NCBI RefSeq assembly: GCF_003955715.1
Contig: NZ_CP034463.1
Location: forward strand, 2,852,001 to 2,916,000
Length of the DNA: 64,000 nt
DNA from: Streptomyces aquilus
Lineage (GTDB): Bacteria > Actinomycetota > Actinomycetes > Streptomycetales > Streptomycetaceae
Reading direction: 5' to 3'
A model generated the notes under the pieces. The model ran no database searches. It saw only the letters and a list, made by a program, of their open reading frames with translations, and was not told where the DNA came from. Position numbers and translations under genes: made by a program. Shown piece by piece: positions 44,601-53,350 of this stretch; the first letter of the stretch is position 1; every line of letters starts with the position of its first letter.

Positions 44601-45572
44601 TCAGCGGACGGCGTTTCGGGCCAGCTCCAGCGCGTACGACGGCCACCAGCTGCCCGCCGCCGGTCCGCCCCGGCAGGTGCCGTCGGACTCGCCGGGGCGC
44701 TTGATCCAGAGGTAGGCGTCCAGGCGGGGGTTGCCCGTGTGCGTCGTCGGGGGTTCACCGAGGGCTCGGCCGGGCGGGTTGCACCAGCTGTCGGTGCCGG
44801 AGTACGGCCCATTGCCGTTGCGACTGGTGTCGATGACGTAGTGCTTGCCGCCGAGATCCCCCGACAGCCAGTCGCCGTACGTGGAACTGGCCGCGTTCGT
44901 CTGGAAGTTGGAGACGTTGAGCGCGAAGCCGTCGGCTTGGGCGATGCCCGCTGCCGCGAGCGCGTCGACCAGGCGCCAAGCCTCCGGAATCCAGCCGGAG
45001 TTGCCCGCGTCGAGGTACACATGGGTGTGCGGGCTGCTCGTGAAGCGGTCGACGGCGTAGGCGAGCAGGGCGTAGCGGTCCTCCGCCACGACCTGGGTGC
45101 AGCCCGCCACCACCTGGGCGACGGCGTCGGGTTCGACGATCACATAGGCGCCGCGGTCGCCGAGGGCGTCGGCGAACTCGTCGACCCACGCGCGGTAGTC
45201 GGCCGCGCTCGGTGCACCTCCGGTGGAGTACAGGCCGCAGTCACGGTGGGGGATGTAGTACGCCACGAGTACGGCGGTCCGGCCGGCCAGGGCGGCGTCG
45301 GTGGTGCGGGCGCGGACCACCGGGCCGGGGTTCGGGCCGTTCAGCCACTCGGCCTGGGGACGTGTCGCGATGCGGTCCATCAGCGCGGCGTCCGTGTCCC
45401 GCCCCGCCAGCCTCCACTCGGCGGCCTGCTGCGCGGCCCGGGAGTCGGGGTTCGTCCAGAACGGCTCGGCCTCGTCCCCCGAGGCTCCGGTGCAGCACCA
45501 CCCGACGAGCAGCAGCGCGGCGAGCACGGTACGCGGAGCCCGGCCACCCGCCACCGACGACCACCTGAACAC
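44601..45572 (-). CDS. Secreted glycoside hydrolase family 6 (cellulase-like)
   Basis: 323 residues from a GTG. The N-terminus has basic residues and a hydrophobic core LAALLLVGWCC, a signal peptide with a possible lipobox (LVGWC). GH6 motifs follow: VLVAYYIPHRDCGLYS, GAYVIVEPDAVAQV (with the catalytic-region Asp), VYLDAGNSGWI, LNVSNFQTN and LWIKRPGESDG with the C-terminal Asp. Family 6 enzymes are inverting beta-1,4-glucanases. The protein has no carbohydrate-binding module. It is convergent with the GNAT gene. Confidence 0.87.
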   Translation of the reverse strand: MFRWSSVAGGRAPRTVLAALLLVGWCCTGASGDEAEPFWTNPDSRAAQQAAEWRLAGRDTDAALMDRIATRPQAEWLNGPNPGPVVRARTTDAALAGRTAVLVAYYIPHRDCGLYSTGGAPSAADYRAWVDEFADALGDRGAYVIVEPDAVAQVVAGCTQVVAEDRYALLAYAVDRFTSSPHTHVYLDAGNSGWIPEAWRLVDALAAAGIAQADGFALNVSNFQTNAASSTYGDWLSGDLGGKHYVIDTSRNGNGPYSGTDSWCNPPGRALGEPPTTHTGNPRLDAYLWIKRPGESDGTCRGGPAAGSWWPSYALELARNAVR

Positions 45573-45755
45573 CGGAGACTCCCGTTCCGCCGCCGAGCAT
45601 CAGGAGGTGAGGGAGACGCGGGGGCGGCGCCACGTCACGACGGAAGTGTGCGGTCGTACCGCCTCCGCCCCTGGCGCACCGCCGACCGGACCATGCCAGG
45701 ATCACCCCGACGGCGGCCTCTCACCGGCTCCGGGCACCGCGGCACCACCGACCTA

Positions 45756-46012
45756 GCCCCACTTCCAGGGCCGCGCCCTGTCACCCCACCGCTAAGGCCA
45801 CGCCCTCTCACCCCACCGCCAGCGCCACGAACCCCTCACCCCACCACCAGGACCGCAAACCCCCGCCCCACCGCCAGCGCCACGAACCCCTCACCCCACC
45901 ACCAGGGCCGCAAACCCTCACCCCACTTCCAGGGCCACGAACCCCTCACCCCACCGTCAGCGCCGCAAACCCCTCACCCCACCGCCAGCGCCGCAAACCC
46001 CTCACCCCACCC
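45756..46012. repeat. Tandem array of 26-28 bp units
   Basis: Nine full units and part of a tenth begin at 45756, 45782, 45809, 45837, 45865, 45892, 45919, 45947, 45975 and 46003. Each starts (C/G)CCCCAC, followed by a CCAGCGCC- or CCAGGGCC-type core and ends near AACCC(C)T. The units are contiguous, without spacers, and their length is not a multiple of three. The array fills most of the 429-base gap upstream of the GH6 gene and covers the last codons of the racemase gene. Confidence 0.85.
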
Positions 46013-46721
46013 CCCTCCCCCAGACCCGCCCCTTGGGCAACGGTCGCGCGTACCCGCCCACCCGGCTCGTCCCCAGCCCCAACCCCACCAGCGACTCCGC
46101 CAGCTTCACCGCGGCCCCCACCCCGTCGACCACCGGCAGCCCGAGCTTCTCCCCCACCGCCCGTTGCAGCCCCGTCATCCCGGCGCAGCCCAGCACCAGT
46201 ACCTCGGCGCCCGCGGCGATGGCCCGTTCCGCGGCGGCCACGAAGGCGGCCTCCGTGCGCTCCGCGTCGCCGAGTTCGAGGACGTTCAGCCCCGTTCCGA
46301 CCACCGCGGCGCAGTTGCGGCCCACGCCGGCGAGTTCCAGGCTGTCCTCGATCTGGCCGCAGGAGCGTTCCAGGGTGGTGACCACCCCGTAGCGCCGGCC
46401 GAGCAGACAGGCCAGATGGGCCGCGGCCTCGGTGATGTCGACGACGGGGACGTCGACCAGCTCCCGGACGCCTTCCCGTCCGTGTTCGCCGAAACCGGCC
46501 ATGACGACCGCGTCGTACGCGGGGCCTTCGTAGGTCCGCAGGAGGTCGATCACCGCGGCCGCCGACAGGTAGCTGTCGAGCCAGCCCTCGGCCGACTCGG
46601 GCCCCCACTGCGGCGTCAGCCCGGTCACGGCGGTGCCCGGGCCTGCCGCGGCCCGGGCACCTCGCACGATCTCCTCGGTCATCTCCTGCGTGGTGTTGCA
46701 GTTGGTGACGACGATCCGCAC
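46002..46721 (-). CDS. Aspartate/glutamate/hydantoin racemase family protein
   Basis: 239 residues from a GTG. It starts RIVVTNCNTTQEMTEEI, with VVMAGFGEHG and the cysteine-containing EVLVLGCAGMTGL near the C-terminus, as in hydantoin and allantoin racemases of the Asp/Glu racemase fold. The first catalytic Cys of this family is normally in a GCxG-like loop near residue 75; here the position reads AGFGEHG. The gene begins five bases after the NCS1 permease stop, consistent with uptake and racemisation of a hydantoin-type compound such as allantoin. Confidence 0.83.
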   Translation of the reverse strand: MRIVVTNCNTTQEMTEEIVRGARAAAGPGTAVTGLTPQWGPESAEGWLDSYLSAAAVIDLLRTYEGPAYDAVVMAGFGEHGREGVRELVDVPVVDITEAAAHLACLLGRRYGVVTTLERSCGQIEDSLELAGVGRNCAAVVGTGLNVLELGDAERTEAAFVAAAERAIAAGAEVLVLGCAGMTGLQRAVGEKLGLPVVDGVGAAVKLAESLVGLGLGTSRVGGYARPLPKGRVWGRGVG

Positions 46722-46726
46722 GTCCG

Positions 46727-48190
46727 TCAGACCCCCACGGCCTTGGTGGCGACGGTGCGCTCGTCCCGGCACAGCATGGCGTACAGTCCGGCCGCCAGGG
46801 CGGTGCCGATGAACCAGGAGTACGGGGCCACGTCGCTGAACGTCTTCACGAGGGCGAGCACGGCCGCGACGCCCGCCGACGGCAGGAACGCCCACAGCGC
46901 CTTGGGGTTGACGCCCTTCTTGTAGTAGTAGCGGGAGCCGGGGGCGCCGGAGAACAGTTCGTCGACGTCCACGCGGCCCTTCTTGATCCAGTAGTAGTCG
47001 AGCATGATCACGCCGAACAGCGGGCCCAGGAAGGCGCCGAGGCCGCCGAGGAAGTAGTTGACGACGGTCGGGTTGGAGAAGAGGTTCCAGGGGGTGACGA
47101 CCAGCGCGGCGACGGTGCTGATCATGCCGCCGACCTTGAAGCTGATCTTCTGCGGCCAGACGTTGGCGAGGTCGTACGCCGGTGAGACGAAGTTGGCGAC
47201 GATGTTGACGCCCATGGTGGCGATGGCGAAGGTGAGTGCCGCGACGACCAGGACCCACGTGTTGCCGACCTTGGCCACCAGCTCCGCCGGGTCGGTGATG
47301 GCCTCGCCGAACACCTCCAGCGAACCGGCCGTGACGATCACCGAGACGACCACGAACGCCGTCGAGTTGATGGGCAGACCCCAGAAGTTGCCGCGGCGGA
47401 CGGTCTTGTAGTCCGGGGCGAAGCGGGAGAAGTCGCAGAAGTTGAGCATCAGCGTGCCGTACGTGGCGAGGATCAGGCCGATCGCTCCGAACCACTGCCG
47501 CCACTGCTCGCCGACCGACACCGGATGCGGGGTGGTGGTGAGGGAGATGGTCCAGTCGGCCTTGGCCAGCACCCAGACCGCGAGCGCGATCATGACGATC
47601 CAGATCGCCGGACCACAGAAGTCCTGGAACTTCCTGACCGACTCCATGCCCTGGCTGATGATCAGCGCCTGGATCAGCCACAGGGAGAGGAAGGACACCC
47701 AGCCCAGCGCGTCCAGTCCCAGGAAGGAGCTGTGCGTCCAGGACTCCAGGCCCGGCCAGGCGGCGAGCAGCATCACGTTCACCGCGACCGAGGCCAGATA
47801 GGTCTGGATGCCGTACCACATGATGGCGATCACGGCCCGGATGAGGGCCGGGATGTTGGCGCCCCAGATGCCGAAGCTGATGCGGCTGACCACCGGGAAC
47901 GGGACGCCGTGGCGCTGGCCGATCTTCCCCATCCAGTTCATGCCGATGTAGATGAGCACGAAGCCGACGAGCAGCGAGGTGAAGACCTGCCACACGTTCA
48001 TGCCGAGGACGAGCAGACCGGCGGCGAAGGTGTAGTTGCCCAGGTTGTGGACGTCGGACATCCACATCGCGAAGAGGTCGAAGACCTTCCAGTTCCGCTT
48101 CTCGGCGGGCGCGAGGTCTTCGTTGGTGAGGCGGGGATCGGGGACGAACGCTGGGGCGCCGGTGGCTGTGGCGCGGTCGGCGAGGGACAC
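46727..48190 (-). CDS. NCS1 family nucleobase/hydantoin:cation symporter
   Basis: 487 residues from the GTG at 48190 (VSLADRATATGAPAF) with GGAGG upstream. Typical NCS1 features: LTNEDLAPAEKRNWKVFDLFAMWMSDVHNLGNYTFAAGLL at the start of the membrane part (TM1), ISFGIWGANIPALIRAVIAIMWYG, and about twelve hydrophobic helices. NCS1 carriers import allantoin, hydantoins, cytosine or uracil with Na+ or H+. The frame remains open upstream to 48274 and beyond, but that region holds the operator. The racemase gene follows after five bases. Confidence 0.9.
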   Translation of the reverse strand: MSLADRATATGAPAFVPDPRLTNEDLAPAEKRNWKVFDLFAMWMSDVHNLGNYTFAAGLLVLGMNVWQVFTSLLVGFVLIYIGMNWMGKIGQRHGVPFPVVSRISFGIWGANIPALIRAVIAIMWYGIQTYLASVAVNVMLLAAWPGLESWTHSSFLGLDALGWVSFLSLWLIQALIISQGMESVRKFQDFCGPAIWIVMIALAVWVLAKADWTISLTTTPHPVSVGEQWRQWFGAIGLILATYGTLMLNFCDFSRFAPDYKTVRRGNFWGLPINSTAFVVVSVIVTAGSLEVFGEAITDPAELVAKVGNTWVLVVAALTFAIATMGVNIVANFVSPAYDLANVWPQKISFKVGGMISTVAALVVTPWNLFSNPTVVNYFLGGLGAFLGPLFGVIMLDYYWIKKGRVDVDELFSGAPGSRYYYKKGVNPKALWAFLPSAGVAAVLALVKTFSDVAPYSWFIGTALAAGLYAMLCRDERTVATKAVGV

Positions 48191-48247
48191 GGGGCCTCCA
48201 TGAGCCGGGGACGGAGGAGGGTGGCCGGATAAGGCCGCCTGGAACGC

Positions 48248-48267
48248 CAGTTTGGTATACCAAACTG
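48248..48267. promoter_or_regulatory. Perfect 20-bp palindrome, probable GntR operator
   Basis: CAGTTTGGTATACCAAACTG is a perfect palindrome 58 bases upstream of the NCS1 permease start and 90 bases before the GntR gene. A TGGTATACCA core is of the type bound by FadR-family GntR regulators, so the divergently encoded regulator probably controls both directions from here. Confidence 0.8.
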
Positions 48268-48356
48268 CGGTCATAGTCCTCCCGTCAAGCGTTCCGACCG
48301 ATGTCGCCTCTGTTAACGCTCCGTAAAACACCTCCGGAGTCGGCGAAGATGGGCCC

Positions 48357-49016
48357 ATGAGCTCCACGACGAAGATCGAACCCCTCGGCGCCATCCGCGA
48401 ACGCGTCCTGGCCTCGCTACGGCAGGAGATCATCGCGGGCGGGCTGCGCCCCGGCGACCGACTCGTCGAACGGGAGCTCGCCGAGCGCTTCGGCGTCTCC
48501 CGGGTGCCGGTCCGCGAGGCGATCCGCGCCCTGGTCGCCGAGGGCTTCGTCCACTTCGAGACCCCGCGCCGGACCGTCGTACGGCGGCTGAACCCGCAGG
48601 ACGTCAAGGAACTCTTCGAACTGCGCGAGGCGCTGGAGGTCTACGCGGCGGGGCTGGCCGCGGCCCGCGCGACACCGCGGGATCTCGCCGAGGTCGAGCG
48701 GCTCCTCGACGAGGCGGCGACCGCGACCGAGGCGGGCGACGCGGAGACGATCACGGACATCAACAGCCGGCTGCACGACCGCATCGTGGCCATGGCCGAC
48801 AACAGCCTGCTGATCGAAGCCCTCGAACCGGTCGCCGGCCGACTGCGCTGGATGACCAGGCGGAACGAGGAGTGGCCCCAACTCCTCATAGAACACCGCG
48901 AGTTGTACGAGGCGATCGCCTCCGGCGACCCGGAGCGGGCCCGCGCCCACGCCCTCGCCCACGTGCGGACCAACTACGAGTCGACGGTACGACAGTTGTT
49001 CGGCGAACCCAGCTGA
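48357..49016 (+). CDS. GntR family regulator, FCD (FadR) subfamily
   Basis: 219 residues. The N-terminal winged helix is clear: LASLRQEIIAGGLRPGDRLVERELAERFGVSRVPVREAIRAL with a wing at RRTVVRRL. The all-helical FCD effector domain follows, with ELFELREALEVYAAGLAA, NSRLHDRIVAMADN and AIASGDPERARAHALAHV, which supply the usual Asp/His metal-binding positions. It is divergent from the permease/racemase operon and most likely represses it until the transported compound or a breakdown product binds. Confidence 0.92.
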   Translation: MSSTTKIEPLGAIRERVLASLRQEIIAGGLRPGDRLVERELAERFGVSRVPVREAIRALVAEGFVHFETPRRTVVRRLNPQDVKELFELREALEVYAAGLAAARATPRDLAEVERLLDEAATATEAGDAETITDINSRLHDRIVAMADNSLLIEALEPVAGRLRWMTRRNEEWPQLLIEHRELYEAIASGDPERARAHALAHVRTNYESTVRQLFGEPS

Positions 49017-49049
49017 CTCCCCTGGTTCTCGTACGGTGATCAGGTCCCC

Positions 49050-49757
49050 TCAATCGACGGCCGCCGCCGTGCGCAGCACGTCCCGGAGCATCCGCGGGGT
49101 CAGCCGGCCGGTGAACGTGTTGCGCTGGCTGACGTGGAAGCACCCGAACAGCTCGATCCCGTCGAGCGGTATACGCACCCCGTGCCCGAAGGCGGGCCGC
49201 GGCCGGGGCACGTCCCACCCCGCCGCCATCAGCGCGGGCAGCGTCGCCTGCCAGCCGAAGGCGCCCAGCACCACCACCGACCGCAGCGTCGGCCGCAGCA
49301 ACCTCAGCTCCTGCACCAGCCAGGGGCGGCAGGTGTCCCGCTCACCCGGGGTGGGCTTGTTGGCGGGCGGGGCGCAGTGCACGGGCGAGGTGATGCGGAC
49401 GCCGTGCAGCGCAAGGCCGTCGTCGATGCTCACCGCCGTGGGCTGCGAGGCCAGGCCGACGTCGTGAAGCGCCTGGTACAGCACGTCTCCCGAGCGGTCG
49501 CCGGTGAACATCCGGCCGGTGCGGTTGCCGCCGTGCGCGGCGGGGGCGAGGCCGACGATCAGCATCCGGGCGTCCGCCGGCCCGAATCCCGGCACCGGGC
49601 GGCCCCAGTACGTCTGGTCGGCGAAAGCGGCCCGTTTCGTACGCGCCACTTCCTCCCGCCACTCGACCAGGCGGGGGCAGGCACGGCAGCCTGCGATGCG
49701 CCGGTCCAGGTCGTCGAGAGCGTCCACGTCACCACCGTACGACGGTGTCCTCGCCAC
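49050..49757 (-). CDS. Uracil-DNA glycosylase, family 4/5 type with iron-sulfur cysteines
   Basis: 235 residues from a GTG; an internal GTG 10 codons later is possible. C24 and C27 (GCRACPRL) plus C in VHCAPPANKPTPGERDTC form a four-cysteine iron-sulfur site. Motif A is VGLAPAAHGGNRTGRMFTGD and the C-terminal motif is CFHVSQRNTFTGRLT. The APAAHGGNRTG form without a catalytic Asp is that of family 5 (UdgB), which removes uracil and hypoxanthine from DNA. It is convergent with the GntR gene. Confidence 0.88.
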   Translation of the reverse strand: MARTPSYGGDVDALDDLDRRIAGCRACPRLVEWREEVARTKRAAFADQTYWGRPVPGFGPADARMLIVGLAPAAHGGNRTGRMFTGDRSGDVLYQALHDVGLASQPTAVSIDDGLALHGVRITSPVHCAPPANKPTPGERDTCRPWLVQELRLLRPTLRSVVVLGAFGWQATLPALMAAGWDVPRPRPAFGHGVRIPLDGIELFGCFHVSQRNTFTGRLTPRMLRDVLRTAAAVD

Positions 49758-49839
49758 CCCGGGACCACGAGCGGTGGGGACCGGAGCCGGTGCGGAAATG
49801 GCGTCGGGGTGAGCGGGGGCGGGCGGCTAAGGTCGAGGC

Positions 49840-50529
49840 ATGGCTGCTGAACGTGGGGAAGGCGGGGCGGGCGAGGGCGTGGACGCCGTCGCAGCCGCTC
49901 GGAACGGTGCCGAGGGCGCGCCGACCGCTACTGGCGCGACGTCGGCACCCGTCCGGGCAGAGTCGGCCTCCGCCGGAGCGGAGTCGGCCGGAGCGGAGTC
50001 GGTCGGACGTGAGGGCGGTGCGGGGCCGGATCCGGAGGTCGCCGCCGCTGTGGCCGCCGCCGAGGCCGCTGGGCCGCAGCAGGGCGAGACGGTTCGCGTC
50101 GACAGCTGGATCTGGTCCGTGCGGCTGATCAAGACCCGGTCCGCCGGTGCCGCCGCCTGCAAGGGCGGTCATGTCCGGGTGAACGGTGAGCGGGTCAAGC
50201 CGGCCCACTCCGTCCGGGTCGGTGACGAAGTCCGTCTGGTGCATGAGGGGCGGGAGCGGATCGTCGTCGTCAAGCGCCTCATCCGGAAGCGGGTGGGGGC
50301 TCCTGTCGCGGTGCAGTGCTATGTCGACAACAGCCCGCCGCCTCCGCCTCGCGAGGCGGTTGCTCCGGCGGGGATCCGTGACCGGGGTGCCGGGCGTCCG
50401 ACCAAGCGGGACCGGCGGGACATGGAGCGTTTGCGGGGGATGGGTGGGGTGCCCGGGGTGCCGGGGGTGCCCGGGATGCCGGGTGGACGCAAGGGTGGAA
50501 GTGCGGGTGGCCGCGCCGGCGGGCGGTGA
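49840..50529 (+). CDS. S4-domain RNA-binding protein (Hsp15-like) with long N-terminal extension
   Basis: 229 residues. The S4 domain occupies about residues 84-150: VRVDSWIWSVRLIKTRSAGAAACKGGHVRVNGERVKPAHSVRVGDEVRL. It is preceded by an 80-residue Ala/Glu/Gly/Ser low-complexity region and followed by a basic tail with GVPGVPGVPGMPGG repeats. Hsp15 relatives bind stalled 50S subunits bearing peptidyl-tRNA. In actinomycetes such disordered flanks are common but their role is unknown. A strong hairpin terminator follows. Confidence 0.85.
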   Translation: MAAERGEGGAGEGVDAVAAARNGAEGAPTATGATSAPVRAESASAGAESAGAESVGREGGAGPDPEVAAAVAAAEAAGPQQGETVRVDSWIWSVRLIKTRSAGAAACKGGHVRVNGERVKPAHSVRVGDEVRLVHEGRERIVVVKRLIRKRVGAPVAVQCYVDNSPPPPPREAVAPAGIRDRGAGRPTKRDRRDMERLRGMGGVPGVPGVPGMPGGRKGGSAGGRAGGR

Positions 50530-50590
50530 CCGGCGGGGTTTCCTCGCCCCCGCCCCCCCAGACCCCCGCTTCGGCCCTGAACGGACCTCA

Positions 50591-50641
50591 CCCGCAAACC
50601 CCGGACGGACTGGGTCGGCCAGTCCGTCCGGGGTTTGCGGG
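50591..50641. terminator. Strong bidirectional terminator hairpin
   Basis: A perfect 23-base stem (left arm 50591-50613, right arm 50619-50641) with a five-base GTCGG loop lies between the convergent S4-protein and DoxX genes and would stop transcription from both sides. Confidence 0.92.
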
Positions 50642-50656
50642 GCGCCGGAGCAGCTG

Positions 50657-51127
50657 TCACGCGCGGCGTCGCAGTATCCGCAGCAGCTGGGCGTTCTGAC
50701 CGCGGCGAGCCCAGGCGATCAGGGCCAGCGGAATGATCAGGATCAGCGGCGTCGCGGCGTTCTCCCCGTCGAAGTAGGAGACCTGGACCACGAACGCGCC
50801 CACCATCAGCCCGCTCAGCGCCACCGCCGCCACCGACTGCAACACCGGGACCAACAACGCGATCGCACCGGCGAGTTCGAGCGCGCCGATGGTGTACATC
50901 CCCGCGTTGCCCCAGCCCATCTCGGCGAAGGCGTCGGCGGCCGTGGGGTGCGCGATCAGCTTGGGCAGCGCGCTCGCGAACGCGTAGAACAGGGCGAGCA
51001 GCACCTGAATGGTGCGCAGGGCGATCCTGGCGCGGCGCCCACGGGCGGTCGCGGACTCGGCGACGACCGTGCCGGTACCGGAGTTGGCGGACGCGGCGGC
51101 GGTGACGGATACGGTGGTCTCGGACAT
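50657..51127 (-). CDS. DoxX family membrane protein
   Basis: 156 residues from the ATG at 51127 (AGGAG upstream). After about 35 polar residues come four helices: IQVLLALFYAFASALPKLI, MYTIGALELAGAIALLVPVL, AAVALSGLMVGAFVVQVSYF and LILIIPLALIAWARR, the DoxX layout. DoxX-like proteins act in redox or thiol homeostasis at the membrane; many are uncharacterised. Confidence 0.87.
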   Translation of the reverse strand: MSETTVSVTAAASANSGTGTVVAESATARGRRARIALRTIQVLLALFYAFASALPKLIAHPTAADAFAEMGWGNAGMYTIGALELAGAIALLVPVLQSVAAVALSGLMVGAFVVQVSYFDGENAATPLILIIPLALIAWARRGQNAQLLRILRRRA

Positions 51128-51234
51128 CGGGGGCTCCTGTGGAATGCGGTCCGTTGTGCTGTCACAGAGATAGACCGACCCCCGCACAGAAACTCATCGC
51201 CGCCAAGCGAACAGCCTCACCTTCGCGGGGCCGC

Positions 51235-51954
51235 CTAGGCAGCCCCAGCCGTCTCCCCAGCCGTCTCCGCTCGCACCGCCCGTACCCATATCCGGTCCTC
51301 TGTGAGGTACTTGTCCACCCGCAGGCCCGCCTCCTCCAGTGCCTCCTCGAACTGATCCTTCGTCAGCGGCCGGGCCAGGAACGTCTGGGTCCATACCGCG
51401 TCCGGGAACTCGTACTCCGCGCGCACCGAGTTCACCCCGTCGCCGACCGGTTCCGCCGACACCATGCGGACGGTGAAGCCGCTGGGGTCGACGCGTTCGC
51501 GCGGCAGGTTGGTGTGGTAGTCCTCGCCCTCCCGCTGGATCAGTACGCACCCGCCCTCCGCCACATGCCGGGCGCAGGCGCGCAGCATCCCGCGTCGCAC
51601 CTCGGCGTCGCCGGTGTGGACGAGGAACGACGCGAGCATCACCACGTCGAACGTCTCGGGCAGGTCGAGATCCTCGACCGTGCTGCGTATCGTGCGCGCC
51701 CCCTGGACGCGGGCCAGCATCTCCGGCGACTCGTCCACCGCCGTGACCCTGAAGCCCCGTTCCAGGAGCGGGTGGGTCATCCTGCCCACGCCGCAGCCCA
51801 GTTCCAGGATGTGCGCCCCCGCCGGCACGGCCGCGGCGATGATGTCCGGCTCGTCGTACACCGGCAACCGCGAGTACAGCTCCACCGCGCAGCCGTCCGG
51901 AGTGATGGCCCCCGGCCCCGTCCCCTCGTACCCCTCACGCATGTGCAGTTCCAT
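51235..51954 (-). CDS. Class I SAM-dependent methyltransferase
   Basis: 239 residues from the ATG MELHMREGYEG; a second ATG four codons later is possible. Motif I is HILELGCGVGRMTHPLLERG, with the acidic residue of motif II in VTAVDESPEML and DVVMLASFLVHTGD as motif IV. Rossmann-fold methyltransferase; the substrate is unknown. It is next to the NAT_N/GNAT_C-type acyltransferase gene, same direction, about 85 bases apart. Confidence 0.87.
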   Translation of the reverse strand: MELHMREGYEGTGPGAITPDGCAVELYSRLPVYDEPDIIAAAVPAGAHILELGCGVGRMTHPLLERGFRVTAVDESPEMLARVQGARTIRSTVEDLDLPETFDVVMLASFLVHTGDAEVRRGMLRACARHVAEGGCVLIQREGEDYHTNLPRERVDPSGFTVRMVSAEPVGDGVNSVRAEYEFPDAVWTQTFLARPLTKDQFEEALEEAGLRVDKYLTEDRIWVRAVRAETAGETAGAA

Positions 51955-52039
51955 GCCCGTCAAACGGCCGCATCCGCAAGCCCGTTCCCCACTCGCATGC
52001 ATTCACCCATTCGAGGGACGGAGTGACGGAGAGCCCCTC

Positions 52040-52954
52040 CTAGGGCAGCGGAAACCACCCGTGCCCGACGTACCAGTGCCCACCGGACCGCAGATGGTCG
52101 CCCACCGCCCGCTCCACCGACGTACGCCGAGGCAGCCCCGCCACCGGCAGCTCCGGGTCCCCGAACACGAACTGGACCGGCTCGGTGTCGGCCGACTCGG
52201 CGTCTCGCGGCGCGATCCGGAACCGCTCCTGGAAGCGGACGATGTTGGAGTCGGCGGGCAGGTACCGCTTCAACTGCGGGTCCAGCAGCCAGGAGTGGCA
52301 CGTCACCGCCCGGTACCGCTCCTCGGGGTAGTGCTTCGCGAAGAACTCGCCCGCCAGCGCCACCGCCCGGTCGCACGCGGCCGGCGTCAGCGGGCCGAGG
52401 AAGTCGGGGATGTGCAGGTCCAGACAGAGCGTGCCGGTGGTCGCAGGCATCCCCGCCGCCGCGAGCCCCCGTGCCGCACCCGACCAGAGCCGCGCCCGTT
52501 GGAAGTGCAGTCTCCCCAACTGGTAGATCTCACCGCGGAGATGGAGCGCCAGCCACTGCGGTGACTGGACTCCCGCCGTTCCGTGCCGCCTGCGGTGGAC
52601 GGCCATGTTCCGCCCGAGGTCGGTGAGGGTGCGCCGGGAGACGTCGGCGGGGACACCCCGTGCCCGGTGGTACGCGCGCGTGTGCGGAAGCGCCGCGACG
52701 AACACGTACGCGGGGAAGATCCGGCGCAGCGCCGCCGGTGCCTCGGCGGTCCGCGCGGTCAGCTGCAAGCCGTCGCCGTACTCGACGATCTCCCCCATGT
52801 CGCGCACCACCGCCTCGACGCACTCCGCCACCAGCCGCATCGCTCCGGCGTCGGCCGTCAGCGTCCGCCGCCGGGCGACGATCTCGTTGATGTCCTCATG
52901 GGGTACCGCGAGGTCGAGCAGCACCTCGGCGAGCTCATCGGTGTCCGGCAGCAC
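52040..52954 (-). CDS. Acyltransferase-like protein (NAT_N/GNAT_C type)
   Basis: 304 residues from the GTG or ATG at 52954. An N-terminal helical half (ADAGAMRLVAECVEAVVRDMGE) is followed by the GNAT-like C-terminal half: LGRLHFQRARLW, LCLDLHIPDFLGPLTPAACDRAVALAGEFFAKHYPEERYRAVTCHSWLLDPQLKRYLP. This two-part arrangement is found in actinobacterial proteins annotated as acyltransferase-domain proteins (NAT_N and GNAT_C). Substrate unknown. Confidence 0.75.
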   Translation of the reverse strand: MLPDTDELAEVLLDLAVPHEDINEIVARRRTLTADAGAMRLVAECVEAVVRDMGEIVEYGDGLQLTARTAEAPAALRRIFPAYVFVAALPHTRAYHRARGVPADVSRRTLTDLGRNMAVHRRRHGTAGVQSPQWLALHLRGEIYQLGRLHFQRARLWSGAARGLAAAGMPATTGTLCLDLHIPDFLGPLTPAACDRAVALAGEFFAKHYPEERYRAVTCHSWLLDPQLKRYLPADSNIVRFQERFRIAPRDAESADTEPVQFVFGDPELPVAGLPRRTSVERAVGDHLRSGGHWYVGHGWFPLP

Positions 52955-53010
52955 GCGCCCTCCAGCAAGGGGTACGAGGAGTACGTTGGCAGAGAGGAGT
53001 GGTGATCCCG

Positions 53011-53346
53011 ATGCGTACGGGCAGTGAGCCGACGACCGCGCGCAGTGCGCTGCGGGCCCGGTTCTGGCTGAGCGTGTGGGGGCTGCTCTGGGCGGTCTTC
53101 GGGACAGCCGCGTTCGCCCTCGCGGGCCGCCCCGGGTGGGCCGCCGCCTGCGGGGTGCTCTGGCTGGTCGTCACCGTCGATCTGACCCTGATCCTCCGGC
53201 ACATCCGACAGGGCCCGCACTACCAGCCGGGCCCGGACGTCCCACCGTACCGGCCGGCGGAGCACCGGCCACCGGGCGGGTCACCAGGGCAGCGGCCGCC
53301 GAGCCGACGACCGGGGAACCGGCCCCCGGACCGGCCCGCGCCCTGA
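53011..53346 (+). CDS. Small membrane protein, DUF6343-like
   Basis: 111 residues from the ATG at 53011 (GAGGAG 12 bases upstream); GTGs at 52999 and 53002 sit too close to that site. Two hydrophobic helices, LSVWGLLWAVFGTAAFALAG and AAACGVLWLVVTVDLTLIL, are followed by a Pro/Arg-rich cytosolic tail. The pattern MRTGSEPTTARSALRARFWL is what I recall for DUF6343. Function unknown. Confidence 0.72.
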   Translation: MRTGSEPTTARSALRARFWLSVWGLLWAVFGTAAFALAGRPGWAAACGVLWLVVTVDLTLILRHIRQGPHYQPGPDVPPYRPAEHRPPGGSPGQRPPSRRPGNRPPDRPAP

Positions 53347-53350
53347 GCCG

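Noticed and set aside
45756..46012. CRISPR array
   Set aside because: The units are contiguous with no spacers of constant length, and there are no cas genes nearby.
45757..46608. Minus-strand open frames across the repeat array
   Set aside because: Gly/Arg-rich frames created by the repeat; the period is not a multiple of three.
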